Positions 17,440-25,561 of a stretch of DNA of 64,000 nt are shown here, one piece after another. This stretch comes from Microbacterium algeriense (GTDB taxonomy: Bacteria; Actinomycetota; Actinomycetes; Actinomycetales; Microbacteriaceae): assembly GCF_008868005.1 (NCBI RefSeq), contig NZ_WAAO01000002.1, positions 434,001 through 498,000 on the forward strand. The letters run 5' to 3'. Numbering within the stretch: the stretch's first letter is position 1; each line of letters starts with the position of its first letter. The notes under the pieces were generated by a model. That model did no database searches and was not told where the DNA came from. It worked only from the letters and a program-made list of their open reading frames with translations. The position numbers were made by a program, and so were the translations under genes.

Positions 17440-17445
17440 AAACTA
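17440..17445 (-). promoter_or_regulatory. Leaderless promoter TAGTTT for the Trp leader
   Basis: TAGTTT on the minus strand, six bases, then the leader peptide ATG at 17433. Confidence 0.65.
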
Positions 17446-17479
17446 CCACACGGTCACGGCGCTCCCCGGCGCGATGACG

Positions 17480-18106
17480 TCACCAGATGGTGCCGCCCGC
17501 CTCCCGGACCTCGGCGTCGAAGACGTGATCCACGATGAGGCGAACGGCCAGGGCCAGCTCCTCCTCCGGCAGGTGCGGTGCGCCGTCGGGCGCGGTGCTG
17601 GTCGACCAGGGCAGGTGCACGAAGCCGGCGACGGCGTCGGTGCGGACCGCCCCCAGTGCGGTGTACAGCACGTGGTTGCAGACGTATGTGCCGGCGGAGA
17701 GGGAGACGCGCGCCGGGAGACCGGCGAGCGTGAGCTCCTTCACCAGGAGCTTGGCGGGGAGAGTGGAGAAGCGCGCGGCCGGCCCGCCCGGTTCGCTGGG
17801 CGCGTCGACGGGTCGGGCGCCGTCGTTGTCGGGGATCCGCGCGTCGATCAGATTCACCCCGAGGCGTTCGATCGCGATCTGCGCGCTTCCCCCGGCGAGG
17901 CCGGTGGCGACCACGGCATCAGGAGAGTGCTGCGCGATGAGCTCCCGCAGATGCCGCGCGGAGGTGTCGAAGGCGACCGGCAGGGTCGCGACGACGAGGT
18001 CATGGGGGCCGTCGTAGCCCTGCGCCACGGCTTCGACGGCCTCTGCCGACGGGTTGCGGTCGGAGCCGGCGAACGGTTCGAAGCCGGTGAGCAGGATGAC
18101 GGGCAT
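17480..18106 (-). CDS. pcp: Pyroglutamyl-peptidase I
   Basis: This 208-residue C15 cysteine peptidase removes N-terminal pyroglutamate from peptides in the cytoplasm. Seen: 'LLTGFEPFAG' at the N-terminus, catalytic Glu near residue 80 ('IAIERLGVN'), 'ARIPDNDG', nucleophile Cys143 in 'SAGTYVCN', and His164 in 'GFVHLP'. 'GLAGG' replaces the more usual GQAGG before the Glu. The start is supported by TAGCCT six bases upstream. It ends 47 bases before the Trp leader, transcribed in the same direction but with a separate promoter between them. Confidence 0.9.
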   Translation of the reverse strand: MPVILLTGFEPFAGSDRNPSAEAVEAVAQGYDGPHDLVVATLPVAFDTSARHLRELIAQHSPDAVVATGLAGGSAQIAIERLGVNLIDARIPDNDGARPVDAPSEPGGPAARFSTLPAKLLVKELTLAGLPARVSLSAGTYVCNHVLYTALGAVRTDAVAGFVHLPWSTSTAPDGAPHLPEEELALAVRLIVDHVFDAEVREAGGTIW

Positions 18107-18112
18107 GCTCTC

Positions 18113-18118
18113 AGGCTA
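18113..18118 (-). promoter_or_regulatory. Leaderless promoter TAGCCT for pcp
   Basis: TAGCCT on the minus strand, six bases, then ATG 18106. It is divergent from the ispG promoter. Confidence 0.6.
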
Positions 18119-18150
18119 GGCGCTTCCAGCCCGCATGCATCCGAGCGGCG

Positions 18151-18156
18151 TAGGCT
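18151..18156 (+). promoter_or_regulatory. Leaderless promoter TAGGCT for ispG
   Basis: TAGGCT, six bases, then GTG 18163. Confidence 0.65.
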
Positions 18157-18162
18157 GAGGGG

Positions 18163-19314
18163 GTGCCAGCAGTGAACCTCGGAATGCCGAAGATCCCCGA
18201 AGTCCTCGCCCCGCGCCGGAAGTCTCGGCAGATCAAGGTGGGCAAGGTGCTCGTGGGTGGTGACGCCCCCGTCAGCGTGCAGTCGATGACGACGACGAAG
18301 ACCACCGACATCAACGGGACTCTGCAGCAGATCGCCGAGCTGACGGCGTCGGGCTGCGAGATCGTGCGCGTGGCGGTTCCGTCGCAGGACGATGCCGACG
18401 TGCTGCACATCATCGCCAAGAAGAGCCAGATCCCGGTGATCGCCGACATCCACTTCCAGCCGAAGTACGTCTTCCAGGCGATCGACGCGGGCTGTGCTGC
18501 CGTGCGGGTCAATCCCGGCAACATCCGCAAGTTCGACGACCAGGTCGGAGAGATCGCGAAGGCTGCCAAGGACGCCGGTGTCTCGCTGCGCATCGGCGTG
18601 AATGCGGGCTCGCTCGACCGCCGTCTGCTCGAGAAGTACGGCAAGGCGACCCCGGAGGCCCTCGTGGAGAGCGCCGTCTGGGAGGCGTCGCTGTTCGAGG
18701 AGCACGATTTCCACGATTTCAAGATCTCCGTCAAGCACAACGACCCCGTCGTGATGGTCAAGGCGTACCGCCAGCTGGCCGAGCGCGGCGACTGGCCGCT
18801 GCACCTCGGCGTCACCGAGGCAGGACCGGCGTTCCAGGGCACGATCAAGAGCGCCACGGCGTTCGGCATCCTGCTCGGTGAGGGAATCGGCGACACCATC
18901 CGCGTGTCCCTGTCGGCGCCGCCCGCCGAGGAGGTCAAGGTCGGACATCAGATCCTGCAGTCGCTCAATCTGCGCGAGCGCAAGCTCGAGATCGTGTCCT
19001 GCCCCTCGTGCGGACGCGCCCAGGTCGACGTGTACACGCTCGCCGAAGACGTGACCGAGGGACTCAAGGACATGACCGTGCCGCTGCGCGTCGCCGTCAT
19101 GGGCTGCGTCGTGAACGGACCCGGTGAAGCCCGTGAGGCCGACCTCGGCGTGGCATCGGGCAACGGCAAGGGGCAGATCTTCGTCAAGGGCGAGGTCATC
19201 AAGACGGTGCCGGAGGCCGACATCGTCGCGACCCTGATCGAAGAGGCCAACCGGATCGCCGCCGAGATGGGCCCGGAGGCGCCGCTCGGCACAGCCCAGG
19301 TCGTCACCGCCTGA
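18163..19314 (+). CDS. ispG: 4-hydroxy-3-methylbut-2-enyl diphosphate synthase (GcpE)
   Basis: This 383-residue MEP-pathway enzyme reductively opens ME-cPP to HMBPP using a [4Fe-4S] cluster. Seen: '[19 protein letters not shown]' near the N-terminus, '[11 protein letters not shown]', 'RVNPGNI', and the cluster ligands in 'SCPSCGR' and '[12 protein letters not shown]'. Length is typical for the bacterial two-domain form. The GTG start coincides with the predicted transcription start. It shares the pathway with dxr 7 kb upstream and is followed 13 bases later by an NTF2-like gene that is probably cotranscribed. Confidence 0.95.
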   Translation: MPAVNLGMPKIPEVLAPRRKSRQIKVGKVLVGGDAPVSVQSMTTTKTTDINGTLQQIAELTASGCEIVRVAVPSQDDADVLHIIAKKSQIPVIADIHFQPKYVFQAIDAGCAAVRVNPGNIRKFDDQVGEIAKAAKDAGVSLRIGVNAGSLDRRLLEKYGKATPEALVESAVWEASLFEEHDFHDFKISVKHNDPVVMVKAYRQLAERGDWPLHLGVTEAGPAFQGTIKSATAFGILLGEGIGDTIRVSLSAPPAEEVKVGHQILQSLNLRERKLEIVSCPSCGRAQVDVYTLAEDVTEGLKDMTVPLRVAVMGCVVNGPGEAREADLGVASGNGKGQIFVKGEVIKTVPEADIVATLIEEANRIAAEMGPEAPLGTAQVVTA

Positions 19315-19327
19315 GCGGAGGAGCACC

Positions 19328-19660
19328 GTGTCCGACTTCCTCCTGCCAGCGCCGGTCCAGACGATGATCGATGCGATCAACGCCGGGGACACCGCGGCCT
19401 TCGTCGACGCATTCACCGCGGACGGTTTCGTGAACGACTGGGGCACCGTCAAGGCGGGTGCTGACGGCGTGCGCAGCTGGGCGGACACCGACGCGATCGG
19501 CGCGGGGGCACGGATGACGGTGCTCTCCGCCGCGACGGACGGCGACACGACGCGCATCCGATTCGGATGGTCCAGTCGCGTCTTCAACGGAGAGTCCGAC
19601 GGGATCTTCGTCGTCGAGGGCGCCAAGCTCGCCAGCTTCACGATCCCGCCATCGCACTGA
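19328..19660 (+). CDS. SnoaL/NTF2-like small protein
   Basis: This 110-residue protein has the NTF2-like pattern: an N-terminal helix 'VQTMIDAINAGDTAAFVDAF', 'FVNDWG', then four strands. Such folds occur as cyclases, isomerases or simple binding proteins, so no reaction can be named. GTG 19328 has GGAGGAG five bases upstream. The 13-base gap to ispG suggests one transcript; an AlaX-like gene follows 50 bases later with its own ribosome site. Confidence 0.7.
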   Translation: MSDFLLPAPVQTMIDAINAGDTAAFVDAFTADGFVNDWGTVKAGADGVRSWADTDAIGAGARMTVLSAATDGDTTRIRFGWSSRVFNGESDGIFVVEGAKLASFTIPPSH

Positions 19661-19710
19661 CACCGCCCACCGCATCGGCCCCGTCGAGGGAGCCCTTTCC
19701 GAGGAGACCC

Positions 19711-20574
19711 ATGACCACGCCCACGATCGTCACCTTCCCGGACGGCACCCTCCGAGGAGACGCCGTCGTGACCCGCGTGGCCGACGACCCCGAGGGGGCG
19801 GTGGTCGTCGTCGACGCCACGCCGTTCCACCCGGTCGACCACACCTGGCCCGACCAGCCCGGTGATGTCGGTGTGCTGACGGCCGGCGGCGGATCCGTCC
19901 GCGTGACCGAGGCGCTCATGGCGGCTGTGTCGGACGAGGGCGAGTTCGCGGTCGGAAGCGTCATCCCCGTCAAGCGCGGAGCCGAGGGATGGACCTGGCT
20001 GGTCGGCCATCGACTCGACGGCGCTGCACCGGCCTGGCTCACGCAGGGTGCGGGAGTGTCTCTCGCGGTCGACGAGGGTCACCGTGCCGGGCTGAGCCGC
20101 GGCCACACCGCATGTCACCTCGCTTCTCTCGCCCTGGATCTCGCAGTCGCGGACCTCTGGCGCAAGGACCCGGGGGAGGATGCGCTGGGCAATCCCGACT
20201 TCGAGGGGCGCGCGAACCAGTCCAGCCGCATCCATGAGGACGGCGCGGTCGACGAGTACCGACTCGGCAAGAGTCTGCGTCGTGCCGGGTTCGACACCGA
20301 GACGTTCGCTGCCACGCTCTCCGATCGGGAGCAGCGCATCAATGCTCAGCTCGCGGCCTGGGTCGCCTCCGGCGCGGCGAGCCTCATCGAGGTCGAGGGC
20401 CCGACGATCGTGGACCGTCGACGCTGGCGCTGCGACCTCCCTGAGGGGGAGGCCGTGATCCTGTGCGGCGGGACGCACGTCGCCTCGCTCGACGAGTTCG
20501 CCTCGATCTCGGTCTCGCTCGACCTCAGCGACCCTCAGCTACTCGTCATGACCACGACCGCGACCCGCGCCTGA
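19711..20574 (+). CDS. AlaX-like alanyl-tRNA editing/metal-dependent hydrolase
   Basis: This 287-residue protein resembles the editing domain of alanyl-tRNA synthetase, which hydrolyses mischarged Ser- or Gly-tRNA-Ala. The zinc-ligand motifs are seen as 'LSRGHTACHLASLAL' (HxxxH) and 'ILCGGTHVASLDEF' (CxxxH). An N-terminal beta domain comparable to AlaX-M precedes them. The reported frame is open further upstream, but ATG 19711 has GAGGAG at 19701-19706 and begins the conserved region. A trans-editing role is inferred from motifs. Confidence 0.75.
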   Translation: MTTPTIVTFPDGTLRGDAVVTRVADDPEGAVVVVDATPFHPVDHTWPDQPGDVGVLTAGGGSVRVTEALMAAVSDEGEFAVGSVIPVKRGAEGWTWLVGHRLDGAAPAWLTQGAGVSLAVDEGHRAGLSRGHTACHLASLALDLAVADLWRKDPGEDALGNPDFEGRANQSSRIHEDGAVDEYRLGKSLRRAGFDTETFAATLSDREQRINAQLAAWVASGAASLIEVEGPTIVDRRRWRCDLPEGEAVILCGGTHVASLDEFASISVSLDLSDPQLLVMTTTATRA

Positions 20575-20618
20575 CCCCGTGACACCCGGAGGCTTCCTCG
20601 GGTGACGGCCCACCCGCA

Positions 20619-20683
20619 TCAGGCAACCCTGCGGAATCAGGCGCTTCTGGCGGGAAACTGCCTGACCCGGCGGGATCGCCTGA
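20619..20683. repeat. 65-bp symmetric TCAGGC element, copy A
   Basis: TCAGGC boxes at 20619 and 20637 and inverted GCCTGA boxes at 20660 and 20678 (CGCCTGA 20677-20683). It lies in the 173-bp gap between the convergent AlaX-like and RNB genes. Box spacing matches the other four copies exactly. Nothing else is seen in this gap. Confidence 0.85.
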
Positions 20684-20747
20684 TCCGGCGAGGTCGCTCG
20701 GCGAGTCCCGCGTGATCCATCCGGTCAGCGTAGCGGCCGGGGAGGGC

Positions 20748-22163
20748 TCAGACGGCGAACTCGACCACTCCCTCGGAGATGTCCGCGCGGACGACGCGCA
20801 GCCGGAGGATGTCACCCGGCTTCGCGTCGGCGGGCACGGGCGCGGTGGCTGTGACGGCGGGGTCTGCGATCTGGATGGCTGCCCGGTCGCCCCGCAGCTC
20901 GATCACGGTCGCCTCGAGGCTTCGCCCGACCAGAGGCGTCAGGAGCGCCGCCTCGACCCGATTGATCGTGGCCGCGTCCAGTTGCGAGGCGCGCTGTCCG
21001 GATTGCTGCATCAGGGCGGGGAGATCGCCGAGGGAGGAGCGCACCCACGGCGGCACGGGTTCTCCTGCCGATGCGGCGAGGCAGATCGCGAGGGCCCACC
21101 GGTCGACGAGGCGGCGCAGGGGAGCGGTCGCGTGCGCGTACGGGGCTGCGATGGCGGCTTGAACGGCGTCTTTCGGCGCCTCCCCGTCGAACACCATGTA
21201 TCCGGCGCCGCGGAACAGGGACGCCGCCGCCTCGAGCACGGGCAGGGTCATCGGGTCGGCACGGTCGAGACCACGAAGGTACTCTCCGTAGGTCCCGCCG
21301 ACCCAGGGACGGCCGAGCGCCGCCGTCTGATGCCGGAACGCCTCGAAGGCCGCCTCATCCGGCTCCGGCATCGTTCGGATGATGCCCACACCCGCGTCGA
21401 GCATGAGCGATGCGGCCGCCATGCCCGTCATGAGCGAGAGCTGCGCGTTCCATTCCTCGACCGGCAGGGGGCTGCGCCGCTCGATCGCGTACCCGCCGTC
21501 GGGCGTGCGCACCACCTCCTCGTCCGGCAGATTCAGACTGGCGCCCCCGCGTCGACGCTCCTGTTCGAGACGCAGGGCGCCGATCTCCGGCAGCAGGGCA
21601 GCGGGACCGCCTTCTCCGGCGTCCAGGGCCCGTTGCGTCGTCGCGTAGTCCAGTTGCGCCCGGGACCGGATGAGCGCGCGCTGCAACCGGAAATCGGTCA
21701 CGGCGCCGTCGGAGTCGAGGGTGAACGTCCACACGAGCGCAGGGCGGTCGACGTCGGGCAGCAGCGAGGCGCGATCCTCGCTCAGTGTCGGCGGATGCAG
21801 CGGGATGGTGCCGTCCGCCGCGTACAGGGTCTGTCCGCGGCGACGCGCCTCGGCGTCCACCGCGCCTCCCGGCACGACGAAGCCGGGGACATCCGCGATC
21901 GCGTAGCGCACCAGGTAGCCGTCGCCGTCACGCTCCAGGTGGAACGCCTGATCCAGGTCGCGTGCGCCCGCAGGGTCGAGCGTCGCGAACGGGAGATCCC
22001 GGAGATCGAGCTCCGGCGCCGGAGCCGTCAGCGTCTCCGCCTCGGCGAGCACCTCCACGGGGAAGTCCGTCGGAGCCTCCAGGGTCTCCCGCAGGGCGGC
22101 GAGGGCCGCGGCGAGCTCGGTCTGGGCGGCGGAGGGGGCGACGTGGGATCGGCGCTGCGGCAT
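20748..22163 (-). CDS. RNB-domain 3'-5' exoribonuclease (RNase II/R family)
   Basis: This 471-residue protein is mostly RNB catalytic domain. Seen: 'FATLDPAGARDLDQAFHLE' with the metal-binding aspartates, 'VRYAIADV', 'DGTIPLHPPTLSED' and 'YAHATAPLRRLVDRW'. A short C-terminal S1-like segment follows. The cold-shock domains of full RNase R are missing, as in the compact actinobacterial forms. It degrades RNA processively from the 3' end. The ATG lies six bases after TAGGGT. Confidence 0.88.
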   Translation of the reverse strand: MPQRRSHVAPSAAQTELAAALAALRETLEAPTDFPVEVLAEAETLTAPAPELDLRDLPFATLDPAGARDLDQAFHLERDGDGYLVRYAIADVPGFVVPGGAVDAEARRRGQTLYAADGTIPLHPPTLSEDRASLLPDVDRPALVWTFTLDSDGAVTDFRLQRALIRSRAQLDYATTQRALDAGEGGPAALLPEIGALRLEQERRRGGASLNLPDEEVVRTPDGGYAIERRSPLPVEEWNAQLSLMTGMAAASLMLDAGVGIIRTMPEPDEAAFEAFRHQTAALGRPWVGGTYGEYLRGLDRADPMTLPVLEAAASLFRGAGYMVFDGEAPKDAVQAAIAAPYAHATAPLRRLVDRWALAICLAASAGEPVPPWVRSSLGDLPALMQQSGQRASQLDAATINRVEAALLTPLVGRSLEATVIELRGDRAAIQIADPAVTATAPVPADAKPGDILRLRVVRADISEGVVEFAV

Positions 22164-22169
22164 GGCTCC

Positions 22170-22175
22170 ACCCTA
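22170..22175 (-). promoter_or_regulatory. Leaderless promoter TAGGGT for the RNB gene
   Basis: TAGGGT on the minus strand, six bases, then ATG 22163. Confidence 0.6.
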
Positions 22176-22193
22176 GGCGGCCGGCCTCCGGCA

Positions 22194-22304
22194 CCGGTCG
22201 CGCTGAGCGGGCACCGCTTCGCGCTCGATGACATCCAGGACGCGTACGACACCTTCAGCCGCGCCGCCGAGACCAAGGCGCTCAAGGTGGTGCTCAAGGC
22301 CTGA
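22194..22304 (+). pseudogene. Alcohol dehydrogenase C-terminal remnant
   Basis: About 36 codons ending in TGA read 'GHRFALDDIQDAYDTFS' and then 'KALKVVLKA', the typical last helix and strand of zinc-dependent medium-chain alcohol dehydrogenases. There is no upstream dehydrogenase: the RNB gene and its promoter occupy the other strand immediately before it. This is the 3' scar of a deleted gene left by a rearrangement. Confidence 0.7.
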
Positions 22305-22340
22305 CCCGTCGAACACGGCCCCGTCGAGGACAACCCGCGT

Positions 22341-22346
22341 TAGCGT
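22341..22346 (+). promoter_or_regulatory. Leaderless promoter TAGCGT for the PEP mutase-family gene
   Basis: TAGCGT, six bases, then ATG 22353. Confidence 0.6.
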
Positions 22347-22352
22347 GGAGGC

Positions 22353-23123
22353 ATGACCACTGCAGCCAAGGCACAGACCCTCGTCGGACTCTATGACGCA
22401 CCGGAGATCCTCCGCGTCGTGAACGTGTGGGACGTGGTGTCCGCTCGCGCGGTCGCCGCTCTTCCCGAGACGAAGGCGATCGCGACCGCGGGCCACGGGG
22501 TCGCGGCGTCCTTCGGCTTCGAGGACGGAACGACGCCGCGCGAGATCATGATCGACATGGTCGGGCGCATCGCCGCCGCCGTGCCCGTGCCCGTCACCGC
22601 CGATCTGGATGACGGGTACGGCGACGCGGGGGAGACCACGCGGCTCGCGATCGGAGCCGGTGTCGTCGGGGCGAACGTCGAGGACCGGCTCAAGCCGCTC
22701 GCCGAGTCCGTCGCCGCCGTCGAAGCCATCGTGAAGGCGGCGGAGGCCGAGGGCGTGCCGTTCGCGCTGAACGCCAGGACGGATGCCTTCGTCCGTGCGG
22801 GCCATCGTCCGGTCGAGGAGAGCATCGCCGATGCGATCCAGCGCGGACGCGCCTTCCTCGACGCCGGAGCCACCGCGGTCTTCGTTCCCGGCATCCTCGA
22901 CATGAACGTGACCCGTCAGCTCGTGGAGGGCATCGGCGAACGCAAGGTCAGCGTGATCGGGATCCCGGGTGCGCTCGCGGCGTCCGAGTATGAGAAGCTC
23001 GGCGTCGCGCGCATCTCGTACGGCCCTCTTCCTCAGCGGGTGGCTCTGACCGCGCTGCAGGAGCTCGCCGCCGACCTCTACGCGGGCGGCGTCGTCCCGG
23101 CGAACCTCCCCGCGCTCAACTGA
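22353..23123 (+). CDS. PEP mutase/isocitrate lyase-family protein
   Basis: This 256-residue TIM-barrel protein belongs to the ICL/PEPM superfamily, which makes or breaks C-C or P-C bonds of alpha-oxocarboxylates. Seen: 'VNVWDVVSARAV', 'TADLDDGYGD' (metal-binding aspartates), 'GANVEDR', 'NARTDAFV' and 'VFVPGI'. The isocitrate lyase KKCGH signature is absent, so it is not glyoxylate-cycle AceA. An oxaloacetate or methylisocitrate-type lyase is possible; the substrate is not readable. Start set by the leaderless promoter. Confidence 0.8.
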   Translation: MTTAAKAQTLVGLYDAPEILRVVNVWDVVSARAVAALPETKAIATAGHGVAASFGFEDGTTPREIMIDMVGRIAAAVPVPVTADLDDGYGDAGETTRLAIGAGVVGANVEDRLKPLAESVAAVEAIVKAAEAEGVPFALNARTDAFVRAGHRPVEESIADAIQRGRAFLDAGATAVFVPGILDMNVTRQLVEGIGERKVSVIGIPGALAASEYEKLGVARISYGPLPQRVALTALQELAADLYAGGVVPANLPALN

Positions 23124-23151
23124 GCGTCCGGGACGGGTGGCCGCGGTTCAC

Positions 23152-23157
23152 TAGACT
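23152..23157 (+). promoter_or_regulatory. Leaderless promoter TAGACT for proS
   Basis: TAGACT, six bases, then GTG 23164. Confidence 0.65.
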
Positions 23158-23163
23158 TGCTCC

Positions 23164-24924
23164 GTGGTCACTCGTCTCTCGAACTTCTTCCTCCGCACGC
23201 TCCGCGAAGACCCTGCCGGCGCAGAGGTCGCCAGCCACAAGCTGCTGATCCGCGCCGGTTACATCCGACCGCAGGCGGCCGGCATCTTCGCGTGGCTCCC
23301 GCTGGGCCTGCGAGTGAAGTCGCGGATCGAGACGATCGTCCGCGAGGAGATGGCCGCGGCAGGCGCGCAGGAGGTCCATTTCCCTGCCCTCATGCCCCGC
23401 GAGGCCTATGCGGCGACGGGGCGGTGGGACGAGTACGGCGACCTGCTGTTCCGCCTGCAGGATCGCAAGGGCGGCGACTACCTTCTCGCGCCCACGCACG
23501 AGGAGGCGTTCACGCTGCTGGTGAAGGACCTGTACTCCTCGTACAAGGACCTGCCCCTGACGATCTACCAGATCCAGGACAAGTACCGAGACGAGGCTCG
23601 TCCGCGGGCGGGGCTGCTCCGCGGGCGCGAGTTCACGATGAAGGACGCCTACTCCTTCGACTCCTCGGACGAGGGGCTGGACGCGAGCTACCAGGCGCAG
23701 CGCGACGCGTACGAGCGGATCTTCCAGCGCCTCGGACTCGAGTACGCGATCGTCCAGGCCGACGCCGGGGCGATGGGCGGATCCCGCAGCGAGGAGTTCC
23801 TGCACCCGACGCCGGTCGGCGAGGACACGTTCGTGCGCAGCGCCGGCGGTTATGCGGCCAACGTCGAGGCGTTCACGACCGCTGTACCCGAGCCTGTCGC
23901 GTTCGACGCCGACGCGTCGCCCGTGATCTTCGACTCCCCGGACACGCCCACGATCGAGACGCTCGTCGCGCATGCCAACCGCGTCCTCGACGGCGAGTTC
24001 ACCGCGGCAGACACCCTCAAGAACGTCGTGCTGGCGCTGAAGCACCTCGACGGCACGCGGGAGCTCGTGATCGTCGGCATCCCCGGAGACCGCGAGGTCG
24101 ACGAGAAGCGTGCCGAGGTGGCCTTCGCGCCGGCCGAGGTCGAGACCGCCACCGCCGAGGACTTCGAACGGAACCCCCTGCTCGTCAAGGGATACATCGG
24201 GCCCTGGTCGCCGACGGGAGCCGTCCTCGGTGAGGAGTCGGCGACCGGCATCCGCTATCTCGTCGACCCCCGCGTGAGCGAGGGCACCAGCTGGATCACG
24301 GGTGCGAACGTCGATCAGAAGCACGCGCACTCGGTGGTGGCCGGCCGTGACTTCGAGGCGGACGGGATCGTCGAGATCGCGAACGTCCGCGCCGGTGACC
24401 CCGCGCCCGACGGGAGCGGTCCCGTGGAGCTGGCACGCGGTATGGAGATCGGTCATGTCTTCCAGCTCGGCCGCAAGTACGCCGAGGCTCTGGGCCTCAA
24501 GGTGCTCGATGAGAACGGCAAGCTCGTCACCGTGACGATGGGCTCCTACGGGATCGGCGTCACCCGCATCCTGGCGATCATCGCGGAGCTGAACAACGAC
24601 GACAAGGGCCTGATCTGGCCGTCGTCGGTCGCGCCCTTCGACGTGCAGGTGGTCGCTGCCGGTCGCGATCAGGTCGCCTTCGACGTCGCCGAGGACCTCT
24701 CCGCCCAGCTCGAAGCCGCAGGACTCGACGTGCTCTACGACGACCGTCCGAAGGTGTCCCCGGGTGTCAAGTTCGGCGATGCGGAGCTCGTCGGCGTGCC
24801 GAAGATCGTGATCGTCGGCCGGGGAGCCGCCGACGGCCAGGTCGAGTTCTGGGATCGTCGCACGGGCGAGCGCGAGGCCGTCTCGGTCGCCGACGCGGTG
24901 GAGCGGCTCAGCTCCACTCGCTGA
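23164..24924 (+). CDS. proS: Prolyl-tRNA synthetase (bacterial type)
   Basis: This 586-residue class II synthetase charges tRNA-Pro. Seen: motif 1 region '[23 protein letters not shown]', motif 2 '[31 protein letters not shown]', and motif 3 '[16 protein letters not shown]'. The INS editing insertion (about residues 225-400) between motifs 2 and 3 marks the bacterial long form, which clears Ala-tRNA-Pro. A C-terminal anticodon-binding domain follows. The GTG start is at the predicted transcription start. In most actinobacteria it lies near ispG and nusA, as here. Confidence 0.95.
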   Translation: MVTRLSNFFLRTLREDPAGAEVASHKLLIRAGYIRPQAAGIFAWLPLGLRVKSRIETIVREEMAAAGAQEVHFPALMPREAYAATGRWDEYGDLLFRLQDRKGGDYLLAPTHEEAFTLLVKDLYSSYKDLPLTIYQIQDKYRDEARPRAGLLRGREFTMKDAYSFDSSDEGLDASYQAQRDAYERIFQRLGLEYAIVQADAGAMGGSRSEEFLHPTPVGEDTFVRSAGGYAANVEAFTTAVPEPVAFDADASPVIFDSPDTPTIETLVAHANRVLDGEFTAADTLKNVVLALKHLDGTRELVIVGIPGDREVDEKRAEVAFAPAEVETATAEDFERNPLLVKGYIGPWSPTGAVLGEESATGIRYLVDPRVSEGTSWITGANVDQKHAHSVVAGRDFEADGIVEIANVRAGDPAPDGSGPVELARGMEIGHVFQLGRKYAEALGLKVLDENGKLVTVTMGSYGIGVTRILAIIAELNNDDKGLIWPSSVAPFDVQVVAAGRDQVAFDVAEDLSAQLEAAGLDVLYDDRPKVSPGVKFGDAELVGVPKIVIVGRGAADGQVEFWDRRTGEREAVSVADAVERLSSTR

Positions 24925-24943
24925 CGCCCGCTGTGCCTGCCGC

Positions 24944-25447
24944 TCAGCAGGTGATGCGGCCGTGGTTCATGGTGTCGTCGTCCGGGGTGTCTCGGGTCAC
25001 CAGCGCCTTGAGCGCCCCGGCGGCCATCGCGACCTTCCCCTTCGCGGGCTCCCAGAACTCGGCGACGACCGGTGTCACCTTGAGCAGCGCGATTCCGGGC
25101 GTGTCCAGCCCGTCCTCGAACCAGATGTCGAGCGAGGGGGAGTAGAGCTCCTGCATCTTCGCGCGATCGTGCACGATCTCGGCGGTACCGGCGACCGACA
25201 CGTAGCGCATGCCCTTCGCGTCGCAGTAGGCCAGCCCGACGTCATGATGACGGCGAGCCTCTTCGACCTTCTCGGTGTCCTCGGCAGTGAAGAACCAGAT
25301 GGCGCCCGCGTCGTCCATCTGTCGTGTCGACATCGGACGGCTGACGAGGTTGCCCTCCGGGTCGGTGGTCGTGAGCATCGTGAAGTCGATGTCCTCCACG
25401 AGCTCGGCGACGCGGGCGAGGGCTTCGGGTCGGGTGATCTCTGTCAT
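24944..25447 (-). CDS. PPOX-family general stress protein
   Basis: This 167-residue split beta-barrel flavin-binding protein is of the pyridoxamine 5'-phosphate oxidase-like superfamily, closest in pattern to the general stress protein 26 group. Seen: 'DFTMLTTTDPEGNLVSRPMS', 'IWFFTAEDTEKVEE', 'VGLAYCDAKGMRYVSVAGTAEI' and 'VVAEFWEP'. Probably binds FMN, FAD or F420; true PdxH activity is unlikely at this length. Start is the ATG at 25447; a CATCAT box six bases upstream is a poor match to the leaderless pattern. Converges with proS across 19 bases. Confidence 0.8.
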   Translation of the reverse strand: MTEITRPEALARVAELVEDIDFTMLTTTDPEGNLVSRPMSTRQMDDAGAIWFFTAEDTEKVEEARRHHDVGLAYCDAKGMRYVSVAGTAEIVHDRAKMQELYSPSLDIWFEDGLDTPGIALLKVTPVVAEFWEPAKGKVAMAAGALKALVTRDTPDDDTMNHGRITC

Positions 25448-25561
25448 GCCGCCATGATGCCGCGTGCGGACGCGTCGGGCACGGGCGTTGACACCGCTCA
25501 TCGCGCGTGCTCCCTCGGCGTTGCGCGTCGCCCACTGCACGCCCCATGGGACGCTGGGATC

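Noticed and set aside
19567..19710. Long N-terminal extension of the AlaX-like protein
   Set aside because: It would overlap the NTF2-like gene and bypass the GAGGAG site directly before ATG 19711.
17854..20478. Long antisense frame (874 codons) across ispG and its neighbours
   Set aside because: Opposes three well-supported genes and has only low-complexity Arg/His/Asp composition typical of reverse frames.
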